Made by a program: the position numbers and the translations under genes
In this document: in pieces, positions 1-6,665 of the stretch
How positions within the stretch are numbered: position 1 is the first letter of the stretch
Layout: each line of letters starts with the position of its first letter
From: Bacteriovoracaceae bacterium UBA2428
GTDB lineage: Bacteria; Bdellovibrionota; UBA2428
Direction of reading: 5' to 3'
DNA: 7,906 nucleotides
NCBI GenBank assembly: GCA_002343545.1
Contig: DDRA01000165.1
Coordinates: 1-7,906, forward strand
The notes under the pieces: generated by a model
Databases searched by the model: none
The model's input: only the letters and a program-made list of their open reading frames with translations
What the model was told of the DNA's origin: nothing

Positions 1-675
1 GCGGTCCTTCGTGCGGACCGTCCAGTCGTCGTCCTCGACGTAGATCTCGTCGTCGCCCTGGTTCACCATCGGTTCGATCGTGAAGACCATGCCGGGCTTG
101 AGCGCCGACCCCGATCCCTTGCGCCCGACGTGAACGACGTGGGGATCTTCGTGAAAGTTCCGGCCGATGCCGTGCCCGCAGTACTCGCGCACGATGGAGT
201 AACCCTTGGGCTCGAGGAAGCTTTGGATGGCGTGGCCGATGTCGCCCACGTGCCCGCCCGGCTTCACGGCGCGGATGCCTTCCCACATCGACGCTTCGGC
301 GTCGCCGACGAGCTGGCGAACGGCGCGCGAACACTTGCCCACGAGAAAGGTCTTCGAGGTATCGCCGTGGAAGCCGTCCAGGAAGGTCGTGATATCGAGG
401 TTCACGATGTCGCCATCGCGCAATTTGTAGGGGCCGGGGATTCCGTGACAAACGACGTCGTTCACCGAGGTGCAGATGCTCTTCGGAAAGCCGCGGTAGT
501 TCAACGGGCTCGGCGTCGCGCCGTGCTTCACGATGAAATCATGGCAAAGGTCGTTGAGCTCAAGGCAGCTCGCGCCGGGCTTCACGTGCGGCTCGATGAA
601 GGTTAGAACGTCGGCCGCGAGTCGACCGCTCTTGCGGATGCTTTCGATCTCGTCGGGGGTCTTGTAGATGATCAT
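1..675 (-). CDS. map: Methionine aminopeptidase, type I (C-terminus beyond window)
   Basis: This metalloenzyme removes the initiator methionine from nascent cytosolic proteins. The visible 225 codons are open to the left edge, so the stop is outside. Read from ATG at 675, the protein begins MIIYKTPDEIESIRKSG. It aligns without gaps by eye to the E. coli enzyme: substrate His in VCHGIPG (H77), and metal ligands D94 (NLDIT), D105 (HGDTS), H168 (GHGIG) and E201 (FTIEPM). The last ligand, expected in a QYEHT-type motif about 10 residues further on, lies off the window; family length is about 250-265 residues. The start is fixed by an AAGGA site 8 nt upstream. It lies 23 nt downstream of the murein synthase gene on the same strand, so it is probably its operon partner. 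No sign of degeneration. Identification is very secure; whether the genome has a second copy cannot be told. Confidence 0.96.
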   Translation of the reverse strand, partial: MIIYKTPDEIESIRKSGRLAADVLTFIEPHVKPGASCLELNDLCHDFIVKHGATPSPLNYRGFPKSICTSVNDVVCHGIPGPYKLRDGDIVNLDITTFLDGFHGDTSKTFLVGKCSRAVRQLVGDAEASMWEGIRAVKPGGHVGDIGHAIQSFLEPKGYSIVREYCGHGIGRNFHEDPHVVHVGRKGSGSALKPGMVFTIEPMVNQGDDEIYVEDDDWTVRTKDR

Positions 676-683
676 CGATCCGT

Positions 684-688
684 TCCTT
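684..688 (-). promoter_or_regulatory. Ribosome binding site of map
   Basis: AAGGA on the minus strand, 8 nt from the ATG at 675. It lies in the 23-nt gap after the upstream synthase stop codon (699-701) and decides the start of the aminopeptidase. It contrasts with the first genes of the other transcription units here, which have no such site. Confidence 0.75.
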
Positions 689-698
689 TTCGGAGTGC

Positions 699-3239
699 TC
701 AGAGTTCGTTTCGGAAGAGTTCGTCGGCGCCGGGATCCTCGCCCGATCCGCTTTCTCCCGAAGCGGGGGCGCCGCCCCCCATCGGGTTGCCGGTGATAAC
801 AAGGGTTCGGTTCGGTGTCGATGCGACCGAAGCGCCCGGGGCATCCGGGCGCGGGCGGGGAATCTGGCCGGGGGCCGTGCCGTCAACGTAGATCTCGGCG
901 TAACGCTTCTTGGTCTGCGTCGTCGGAATGTCTCCCGTCGCCGAGTCGACGACGACCTGGACGATGTCCGAAGGACGTTCGAAGTCTTGGCTCGGGATCT
1001 TCGCGGTCGCTTTCTTCATGTAGTCGAGCCAGATCGGTGCGGCCGATCGTCCGCCGGTCTCGTTCCGACCGATCGTGCGGTCTTCGTCGAAGCCGATCCA
1101 AACGCCCGAGATCATCTGCGGCACGTAGCCGATGAACCAGGCATCCTTCGCGTCGCTCGTGGTTCCCGTCTTGCCGGCGGTCGGACGCCCGAGTTCCTTG
1201 ACGGCCGTACCCGTTCCGATCTCCACGGCGGACTGGAGTAGGTTCGTGACGAGGTAGGCCGTCGACTCGGGAATCACCCGTTCGACGGGAGGGGCGCTGC
1301 GTTCTTCGAGGATCTGGCCGTTGCGGTCCTCGACGCGGCGGATGAAGTAAGTCGGCAAGCGGTTGCCGCGGTTCGCGAAAACGCCCCAGGCGGCCATGAG
1401 TTCCTCGGGCGTCACGACGGAGCTTCCGAGCGCGAGCGAGAGGTCCGGCGCGAGCGCGGACTTGATGCCGAGTTTCTTGGCGTACTCGATGAAGGTCGGG
1501 ATCTTCACGTGCTGGAGCAACTTGATGGTCGGGATGTTGCGCGAATACGTGAGGGCCATGCGCAGGGTCGTTTCGCCGTAAAAGCGATCCGAGGCGTTGT
1601 CGGGGCGCCAGAGGCGCTCAAGCTGGGTCTTCTCGTCGACGTCGCGGTAAACGATCGGCGAATCGAGCAGGATGGTGGAAGCCGTGAGGCCTTGGTCGAG
1701 GGCGCAAGCGTAAAGCAGCGGCTTGAAGGCCGAACCGGGCTGGCGGCGGGCCTGGATCGCGCGATTGAACTCGGAACGGGTGATCGTAAAGTCGTAGCCG
1801 CCCACGAGGGCCTTGAGCGCTCCGTCGGGGACGGCGTAACTGAGGAAGGCGCCCTGAACGAGGGCCTCCTGTTCCAGCACGAAGGCATCGCCTTGCGCGC
1901 CGGGAGCTTGCCCGTCGGCCGTCTTGAGCGCGACCGTGATGAGGTCGCCGGCCTGGAGTTCGGCGAAGGGATTCCGGACGATCTTCTCGGCGTAGACTTC
2001 TTCGCCGTTCGCCTCGGAAGCCCAGCGGTAGTCTTCGGGTGCGATGCTTCCCTTGCGGTTTCCGACCTGGACGAGGATGTGCTTCGTCTTCTTGTCCTTG
2101 TCGAGCACGAGGGCCGTGTAGTTGCGTCCGAAGGCGATGGGCGTCCGGCCGTCTTCCGTGTCGGGGAGCACGAGCGTGCCTTCGGGCGTGAGCAGCTTGT
2201 AGTCGAAGTGCTTCTCGGTCAGTTCTTCGTCCTGCTTCATCAGGTAGTCGGTGCGCTCGTTCGCCGTCTTGATGTGGCGCGCGGGACGCCGCAAACCGAT
2301 ACGCTTGTCGATCGTGATGAGCCCCTTGCGGATGGCTTCTTCGGCGGCGAGCTGCGCCTCCAGGTCGACGGTCGTATAGACCTTGAGGCCACCGCCGTAG
2401 AGTTGCTCCTCGCCGTACTTCGCGAGGATGTAGCGCCGAACGTGTTCGGTGAAGTAGGGCGCCTTGTGGTTGGAGTCGGTGCGGGTCCGGATCTTCACCG
2501 GCTCCTTGATCATGCTCTCGTACTGGTCCTTCGTGATCCGGTTGGTCGCGAGCATGCGTCCCAAGACGTAGGTCTGGCGGGCCTTGGCGCCCTTGGGATT
2601 GCCGACGGGATTGTCGCGGGAGGGCGCGCGCGGCAGGCCCGCGAGGATCGCGGCTTCGGGAACGACGAGTTCCGCCGCCGGCTTGCCGAAGTAGGTCTGC
2701 GCGGCGGCTTCGATCCCGTAGGCTCCGTTGCCGAGGAAGATCTGGTTCAGGTAGAGTGCGAGGATCTGCTGTTTACTGAGCGCTTTCTCCATGCGGAAGG
2801 CGAGGAGGATTTCCTTGAGCTTGCGATCCAGCGACTTTTCGGGCGAGAGCAGGATCTGCTTGGCGACCTGTTGCGTGATCGTCGATCCGCCCTGGGCGAA
2901 GTGACCGGCTTTCACGTTCTTGAGCGCGGCGCGGATCATCGTGATCGGGTTGATGCCGCGGTGATTGAAGAACTCGTCGTCCTCGGCCGAGACGAAGGCG
3001 TCGCGCGCGACGTCGGGGATCTCCTTGTCCGAGAGGAACTTTCGTCGCTCGGTGGAGAATTCCGAGAGGACTTCGTCCTTGTCGGTGTAGACCGAGGTCA
3101 CCAAGCGCGGGTTGTAGTTCTCGATCGCGTCGAGACTGGGAAGGTCGCGCGAGTAGTAAGCGAGCACGCCGATTCCGACGAGCACGCCAAGGGCGGTGAG
3201 ACTTCCGATTCCGTATCCGACGTACTTGAGACCTTTCAT
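699..3239 (-). CDS. Penicillin-binding protein 1A-type bifunctional murein synthase
   Basis: A class A PBP of 846 residues that polymerises lipid II into glycan (GT51 domain) and cross-links stem peptides (transpeptidase) on the outer face of the inner membrane. A membrane anchor spans about residues 8-28. The glycosyltransferase follows (about 50-240) with catalytic E86 in AEDDEFFNHRG, then GGSTITQQVAKQ (117-128), RKLKEILLA (139-147), and ILALYLNQIFLGNGAYG. A linker/OB-like region occupies about 320-460. The transpeptidase has S503-x-x-K506 (GSAFK), S566-R-N568 and K690-T-G (KTGTTSDAKDAWFIGY), so both active sites look intact. A Gly/Pro/Ser-rich tail of about 60 residues is probably disordered. 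Length and OB insertion fit PBP1A (MrcA/PonA-like) better than PBP1B. The ATG has no Shine-Dalgarno sequence: CCTCCC precedes it, with a -10-like TATGAT 9 nt upstream. map follows on the same strand. Confidence 0.95.
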   Translation of the reverse strand: MKGLKYVGYGIGSLTALGVLVGIGVLAYYSRDLPSLDAIENYNPRLVTSVYTDKDEVLSEFSTERRKFLSDKEIPDVARDAFVSAEDDEFFNHRGINPITMIRAALKNVKAGHFAQGGSTITQQVAKQILLSPEKSLDRKLKEILLAFRMEKALSKQQILALYLNQIFLGNGAYGIEAAAQTYFGKPAAELVVPEAAILAGLPRAPSRDNPVGNPKGAKARQTYVLGRMLATNRITKDQYESMIKEPVKIRTRTDSNHKAPYFTEHVRRYILAKYGEEQLYGGGLKVYTTVDLEAQLAAEEAIRKGLITIDKRIGLRRPARHIKTANERTDYLMKQDEELTEKHFDYKLLTPEGTLVLPDTEDGRTPIAFGRNYTALVLDKDKKTKHILVQVGNRKGSIAPEDYRWASEANGEEVYAEKIVRNPFAELQAGDLITVALKTADGQAPGAQGDAFVLEQEALVQGAFLSYAVPDGALKALVGGYDFTITRSEFNRAIQARRQPGSAFKPLLYACALDQGLTASTILLDSPIVYRDVDEKTQLERLWRPDNASDRFYGETTLRMALTYSRNIPTIKLLQHVKIPTFIEYAKKLGIKSALAPDLSLALGSSVVTPEELMAAWGVFANRGNRLPTYFIRRVEDRNGQILEERSAPPVERVIPESTAYLVTNLLQSAVEIGTGTAVKELGRPTAGKTGTTSDAKDAWFIGYVPQMISGVWIGFDEDRTIGRNETGGRSAAPIWLDYMKKATAKIPSQDFERPSDIVQVVVDSATGDIPTTQTKKRYAEIYVDGTAPGQIPRPRPDAPGASVASTPNRTLVITGNPMGGGAPASGESGSGEDPGADELFRNEL
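765..779. repeat. GC-rich perfect hairpin inside the murein synthase 3' end
   Basis: GGGGGC (765-770) and GCCCCC (774-779) form a 6-bp all-GC stem with a 3-nt loop, about 65 nt before the synthase stop codon. It lies in codons for a Gly-Gly-Gly-Ala-Pro stretch of the low-complexity tail. No U-tract follows, so it is not an intrinsic terminator. It could slow or protect the mRNA between the synthase and map, or be a by-product of Gly/Pro codons in GC-rich DNA. Confidence 0.4.
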
Positions 3240-3253
3240 GGGAGGATTATCAT
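3226..3253 (+). promoter_or_regulatory. Candidate sigma70-type promoter of the solute-binding protein gene
   Basis: TTGAGA (3226-3231, 5 of 6 to TTGACA) is followed after 16 nt by TATCAT (3248-3253, 5 of 6 to TATAAT). Transcription would start near 3260, about 7 nt before the ATG at 3267, giving an almost leaderless mRNA. The -35 lies inside the first codons of the divergent synthase gene. The housekeeping consensus is assumed from other bacteria; there is no direct evidence for this organism. Confidence 0.5.
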
Positions 3254-3260
3254 ACTCCCA
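3239..3260. repeat. Inverted repeat spanning the divergent gap
   Basis: TGGGAG (3239-3244) and CTCCCA (3255-3260) are perfect 6-bp arms around a 10-nt AT-rich centre that holds the symmetric -10-like TATCATA. The dyad fills most of the 27-bp gap between the two divergent start codons. Its position over both presumed transcription starts would suit an operator for a dimeric regulator, but a 6-bp dyad can occur by chance and no regulator gene is nearby. Confidence 0.4.
3249..3254 (-). promoter_or_regulatory. Candidate -10 element of the murein synthase/map operon
   Basis: TATGAT on the minus strand (5 of 6 to TATAAT) shares almost all its bases with the plus-strand TATCAT, because TATCATA (3248-3254) is nearly its own reverse complement. 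A start about 7 nt downstream (near 3242) would leave only 3-4 nt before the ATG at 3239. I see no good -35 hexamer 16-18 nt upstream, so this is weaker than the plus-strand candidate. Confidence 0.35.
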
Positions 3261-3266
3261 AGCCTT

Positions 3267-4895
3267 ATGAATTTCCGGAGTCTCCGTGTCTTCTTGCCCG
3301 CTTTCGCGTCGTGCCTACTGACACCTTTCGCGGGTTGTCGGGAGGGTGCGAAGCAAGACGGCGTTCTGCGCGTAGCGTTGGGGTCCGATCTTCCGACCCT
3401 CGATCCGGTTTCGGCCGACACCGGCGTGACGATTTTTGCGCTGCAGGATGTCGTTTCGACGCTCTTCGCCTACGAAGACGACGGCGGCGCCGGCCGTCTC
3501 GTACCCTTCGACGCGTCGAACTACGCCTGGGAAGACGAAGGCCGTCGTCTCGTCATTCAGCTTCGTGCGGACCTTCGGTGGTCGGACGGCATTCCGTTGA
3601 CGGCTTGCCATTACCGAGACGGGTGGAGACGGGCGCTCGATCCGCAGACGGCTTCGGCGATGTCGGAGCTCTTTTTCGATATCCGCGGCGCGACCGATCT
3701 CAAGGCGGGTCGCGTGAAGCCCGAAGCGCTCGGCGTCCGTTGCGACGACGCGAAGTCGCGCCTCGAAATCGACGTGACCACCCCTTTCGCCCCTCGCCTT
3801 CTCCACGCGCTCGCGTTCGTCGTGAGCGCGCCGCTTCGCGCGGATCGCGCCGCGCGCCTGGGACCGAACTGGATGCTCCCCACCGAAACGGAGGCGGGCG
3901 TCGCGAGCGGATCCTTCGTCATCGAGTCGTGGCGACGGGACCGGGACTTGACGTTGAGGGCGCGTCGCGCGGACGAGGGCCCCGCGCCCAAGGACCGGGT
4001 GCCCCCGCACCTCAAGAAGATCGTGATGCCGGTCGTGCGGGATCCGGCCACCGCGCTCGCGCTCTACGAAACGGGCGAGCTCGATTTTCTCCAGGAAGTG
4101 CCACCCAATCTTCTGGGCAAGATCTCTTCGCGCAAGGATTTCGTTTCCTCCCCTTACTTCGTGACCTACATGATCGGCTTCTCGCTCAAGTCGAATCCCG
4201 CTTTGAAGGACCGTCGCTTGCGCCAGGCGCTCGCCCTCGCCTTCGATGGGGCCGAGATCCCCAAGCTTCTGCAGGGGGGCGAGTTCGAAGCGAAGGGCTG
4301 GGTCCCGCCCGGGCTTTTGCCCGGGGCGGAACGCCCGACCAAGCCTCTGCGCGACTTGGAACGCGCGCGCGCGCTTCTGAAAGAAGCGGGTTACGGACCC
4401 AAGCGTCCGCTCCCGCGTTTGGTCTTGGCTTACAACGGCGGCGAGCGACACCAATTGCTCATGGAGCGGGCGGCCCGAAAGTGGAAAGACGAGTTGGGCC
4501 TGGACGTCGAACTGAGACCTTCCGAGTGGAAGTCTTTCGTCTCGGAACTTAAGCTGAAGGCCCCCGATCTCTACCGTTACGCCTGGGCGGCCGCGTACTC
4601 GGACCCGCTCTTTTTTCTCGAGATTTTCCGCGGTCGCGGCCTGAATAACTTCGGTGGGTGGCGGAACGAAGAATACGACCGTCTCCTCGCGAAACTCGAG
4701 CGCACGCCGATCGATCGCCGCGACGACGTCTTTTGGCGCGACTTCTCGCGCGCGCAAGAAATACTCGTTCGCGAGGATCCGGCGCTCGTGCCGGTCTACC
4801 ACTACGTGCGGAACGCGCTCGTTTCTTCGCGGGTCAAGAACTTGCGTTTTTCGGGACGCGGGATCGAGACTCTGCGAGACGTCGAAGTCCGTTGA
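3267..4895 (+). CDS. OppA-like solute-binding lipoprotein (ABC transporter SBP family 5)
   Basis: A 542-residue periplasmic binding protein of the peptide/nickel family (SBP_bac_5), expected to deliver oligopeptides or similar ligands to an ABC permease. The N-terminus MNFRSLRVFL begins a lipoprotein signal peptide ending at F-A-G-C24, so it is probably membrane-anchored; the lipobox has Phe rather than Leu at -3. Family marks are VLRVALGSDLPTLDPVSAD (33-51), IQLRADLRWSDGIPLTACHYRDGWRRALDP (97-126), GSFVIESW (215-222), RRLRQALALAFD (316-327), and AWAAAYSDPLFFLEIF (439-454). Length is normal. The start is chosen for the signal peptide; the frame stays open for 586 codons further upstream, but only antisense to the synthase gene. 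There is no Shine-Dalgarno near the ATG. No permease or ATPase gene lies in the window, so it is an orphan here. The last 20 codons overlap the end of the converging phosphatase gene. Ligand unknown. Confidence 0.9.
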   Translation: MNFRSLRVFLPAFASCLLTPFAGCREGAKQDGVLRVALGSDLPTLDPVSADTGVTIFALQDVVSTLFAYEDDGGAGRLVPFDASNYAWEDEGRRLVIQLRADLRWSDGIPLTACHYRDGWRRALDPQTASAMSELFFDIRGATDLKAGRVKPEALGVRCDDAKSRLEIDVTTPFAPRLLHALAFVVSAPLRADRAARLGPNWMLPTETEAGVASGSFVIESWRRDRDLTLRARRADEGPAPKDRVPPHLKKIVMPVVRDPATALALYETGELDFLQEVPPNLLGKISSRKDFVSSPYFVTYMIGFSLKSNPALKDRRLRQALALAFDGAEIPKLLQGGEFEAKGWVPPGLLPGAERPTKPLRDLERARALLKEAGYGPKRPLPRLVLAYNGGERHQLLMERAARKWKDELGLDVELRPSEWKSFVSELKLKAPDLYRYAWAAAYSDPLFFLEIFRGRGLNNFGGWRNEEYDRLLAKLERTPIDRRDDVFWRDFSRAQEILVREDPALVPVYHYVRNALVSSRVKNLRFSGRGIETLRDVEVR

Positions 4896-5502
4896 TGCCC
4901 GCCACGAGCAACGCCCCCGTGGCGCTTCCGAAGATCCAGCCCGCGAGAACGTCCAGCGGATAGTGCTGACCGAAGAAGACGCGGCTCAAGCTCACGAGGA
5001 GCACGAGCGCCCCGAGGCAAATCAGGAAGTTCCGGTAGTGACGTCGATCGTCCCGACGAAGCCCGAGCAGGACGGCGGTCCCCAAGAAGGCCAGGTTGAA
5101 AGCGTGCGAGCTCGGCAGGCTCAGGGCCGGCAAGACGTTCGGGTTGTAGAAGTTCACGTGGGGCTTGAGACGGCCGAAGAACTCCTTCAGTACGACGGAG
5201 ATCGCGTCGGACGCCAGGAGCAAGGGTCCTAGCGCGAGGAGATGCAGCCGCAGCCCGCCCAGGCGGCGGCGCCCTTCGCCGCTTCGGAGCTCGATTCCGA
5301 GTAGGAGCGCAAAGAGAAGGATCCAAAGCCCGATGCCTTCGCGGCTTTCCGTGAGCCATCGGAGTTCGCGCCAAGGGCTGCTCTCGAGATCGATGTGGCT
5401 CGTGAGCCAAGCCTGCCAACGCTCGTCCGTCCCGCGTAGCCAAGCGGGCGCGCTCTCCCAAGGGGCGCCGGGGAGCGATCGCGTTTCGAGCGGCGTGCTC
5501 AC
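4834..5502 (-). CDS. PAP2-type membrane lipid phosphatase
   Basis: A 222-residue integral membrane phosphatase of the PAP2/PgpB superfamily, which dephosphorylates lipid pyrophosphates or phosphates such as undecaprenyl pyrophosphate, phosphatidylglycerol phosphate or lipid A at the periplasmic face. Hydrophobic stretches lie near residues 56-72, 85-105, 135-147, 157-172 and 184-203. Motif 1 is K106-x6-K113-P114 (EFFGRL between), with Lys where Arg is usual. Motif 2 is P130-S-S-H133 rather than the commoner PSGH. Motif 3 is S173-R174-V-F-F-G178-Q-H180-Y-P-L-D184, complete. The start is GTG at 5502, overlapping the ligase stop by 4 nt (GTGA), with GGAGG 7 nt upstream; longer readings run antisense-like through the ligase gene and lack family similarity. 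The neighbour suggests a role in recycling the carrier released by the ligase, but that is inference. The tail overlaps the binding-protein gene by 62 bp. Confidence 0.9.
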   Translation of the reverse strand: MSTPLETRSLPGAPWESAPAWLRGTDERWQAWLTSHIDLESSPWRELRWLTESREGIGLWILLFALLLGIELRSGEGRRRLGGLRLHLLALGPLLLASDAISVVLKEFFGRLKPHVNFYNPNVLPALSLPSSHAFNLAFLGTAVLLGLRRDDRRHYRNFLICLGALVLLVSLSRVFFGQHYPLDVLAGWIFGSATGALLVAGINGLRRLAESRSRVPKNASS

Positions 5503-6659
5503 GCGCGTCCCTCCCCCGCGACGTCGCGGCTTCGATCGAAATAGGCGATCGCGGCCATCGCGAAGAGCAGTCCGTGCAGGGCCTTCGAGTTGTTCCACGT
5601 GTTCTCGAAGAGCCCGCCCAAGGCGGAGAAAGCCAAGAGCGGCCGGGAGGCCGGGTACCGCCGAGCGAAGGCCACGAAAAATCCGTAGAACAGTGCGAGC
5701 CCGACGAGTCCCGACTCCGCGGCCGTCTGAAGGAAGACGTTGTGCGCGAAGTAAAGGTGCCCGGGAGTCCAGTGCCCCACGACGTGGGGATGGAGGGCCG
5801 GATCGAGGCCGTTCTTTTCGGGTCCGACGCCAAACCAGAAATTTGTGCGGAAGAGATCCCAGTTGTGGCCCCAGGCCACGCGCCGCCATTCGAAGCTCGG
5901 GTCCGAGAGCAGGTTCAGGCTTCGTTCGACCTTCGCTTGGAGGAAGGGGCTCGTGGCGTAGAGGACGCCACCGACGAGGAGCGCGATCGCGAAAACGGCC
6001 GCGGCGCGCCGCCGCGGCAAGCTCAACAACGCGAAGAGGACCAAGCAGAGCGGAACGATGCGGTTCAGGGCGAGCAGCGAGCCGAGCAGCGCGGCGCCGA
6101 AGCCGATCAGGGCGAGTCGCGCGAGGGAGCGATCTTCATCGCGTCGGAACGCGATGCGCCCGAAAAAGATTCCGAGCGCGAGCAGGGAATAAGCCCAGTA
6201 GATCGAGTTCTTGAGAAAGCCGCCCACGGGACCGCGGGTTTGGATGTACTGCACGAGGGCCCAAGCCACGGCGACGACGAGCCCGCCGACGCCGAGACGA
6301 AGAAGCAAACGCTCCTCGGACTTGGGATCGCCGCCCCGCGCGACGAGGGCCGCGGCGGCCGGGACGAGGAGCAGCGGCAGGCGCCCGAAGGTGTGCGCCG
6401 AGCGATCGTCCCAAGGCAGGATGCCCAAGTGGAGCGCTTGCGTCAGCACCCAGGCCGTCGCCAGCGCGACAAGCCCGATCTCGGCCCGGGCGTGCGCACG
6501 TACTTCGGTCGAGGCGACGAGCCCGATCGCGGCCGTGAGGAGCAGGAGCGTCGAGAAGAGCCCCATGGCCGAAACGGAAAGGGAAGCCGCGAGGCCGTAG
6601 AGGGCCAGAACCCAGCCGGTCCAAGGAGTCTGTCTCGGAGATTTGAGTCCCGACGTCAC
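5499..6659 (-). CDS. O-antigen ligase/polymerase-like membrane protein (Wzy/WaaL family)
   Basis: A 386-residue polytopic inner-membrane protein with about ten or more hydrophobic segments. The C-terminal half carries the family pattern: RRVAWGHNWDLFRTNFWFGVGPEKN (259-283), a periplasmic-loop stretch, then HNVFLQTAAESGLVGLALFYG (306-326). Such proteins either transfer finished O-antigen from undecaprenyl pyrophosphate to lipid A core (WaaL), polymerise repeat units (Wzy), or glycosylate proteins; sequence reading cannot choose among these. The start is GTG: an in-frame TAG lies only four codons upstream (6669-6671), and the next ATG (residue 32) would delete the first membrane segment. No good Shine-Dalgarno is present; AGGTG is 13 nt away. 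TAGAAT sits 6 nt before the start codon. No glycosyltransferase or sugar-nucleotide genes are nearby, so it is not in a classic O-antigen cluster. The PAP2 phosphatase follows with a 4-nt overlap. Confidence 0.85.
   Translation of the reverse strand: MTSGLKSPRQTPWTGWVLALYGLAASLSVSAMGLFSTLLLLTAAIGLVASTEVRAHARAEIGLVALATAWVLTQALHLGILPWDDRSAHTFGRLPLLLVPAAAALVARGGDPKSEERLLLRLGVGGLVVAVAWALVQYIQTRGPVGGFLKNSIYWAYSLLALGIFFGRIAFRRDEDRSLARLALIGFGAALLGSLLALNRIVPLCLVLFALLSLPRRRAAAVFAIALLVGGVLYATSPFLQAKVERSLNLLSDPSFEWRRVAWGHNWDLFRTNFWFGVGPEKNGLDPALHPHVVGHWTPGHLYFAHNVFLQTAAESGLVGLALFYGFFVAFARRYPASRPLLAFSALGGLFENTWNNSKALHGLLFAMAAIAYFDRSRDVAGEGRA
5510..5514 (-). promoter_or_regulatory. Ribosome binding site of the PAP2 phosphatase
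   Basis: GGAGG on the minus strand, 7 nt from the GTG at 5502 and embedded in the last codons of the ligase gene. It is a near-ideal Shine-Dalgarno site. It supports the short GTG start over any longer reading and fits translational coupling through the GTGA stop-start overlap. Confidence 0.75.
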
Positions 6660-6665
6660 GACGCG

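Noticed and set aside
130..606. Long open frame on the plus strand opposite map
   Set aside because: It is codon-aligned antisense to the aminopeptidase, has no family features, and is open only because stop-complement codons are rare in GC-rich genes.
3241..3245. GGAGG as Shine-Dalgarno site for the binding protein
   Set aside because: It is 21 nt from the ATG at 3267, far outside working spacing, and probably upstream of the transcription start; it is better explained as an arm of the inverted repeat.
3315..4802. 495-codon minus-strand frame opposite the binding protein
   Set aside because: Codon-aligned antisense shadow; the plus strand has a signal peptide and full family motifs.
4829..4850. 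CAAG-AA-CTTG followed by CGTTTTT as an intrinsic terminator
   Set aside because: The stem is only 4 bp with a 2-nt loop and lies within the binding-protein coding sequence, so it is too weak to call.
5165..6214. 349-codon plus-strand frame across the ligase and phosphatase genes
   Set aside because: Extremely Arg/Ser/Pro-rich with no domain structure, typical of a wrong frame in GC-rich DNA.
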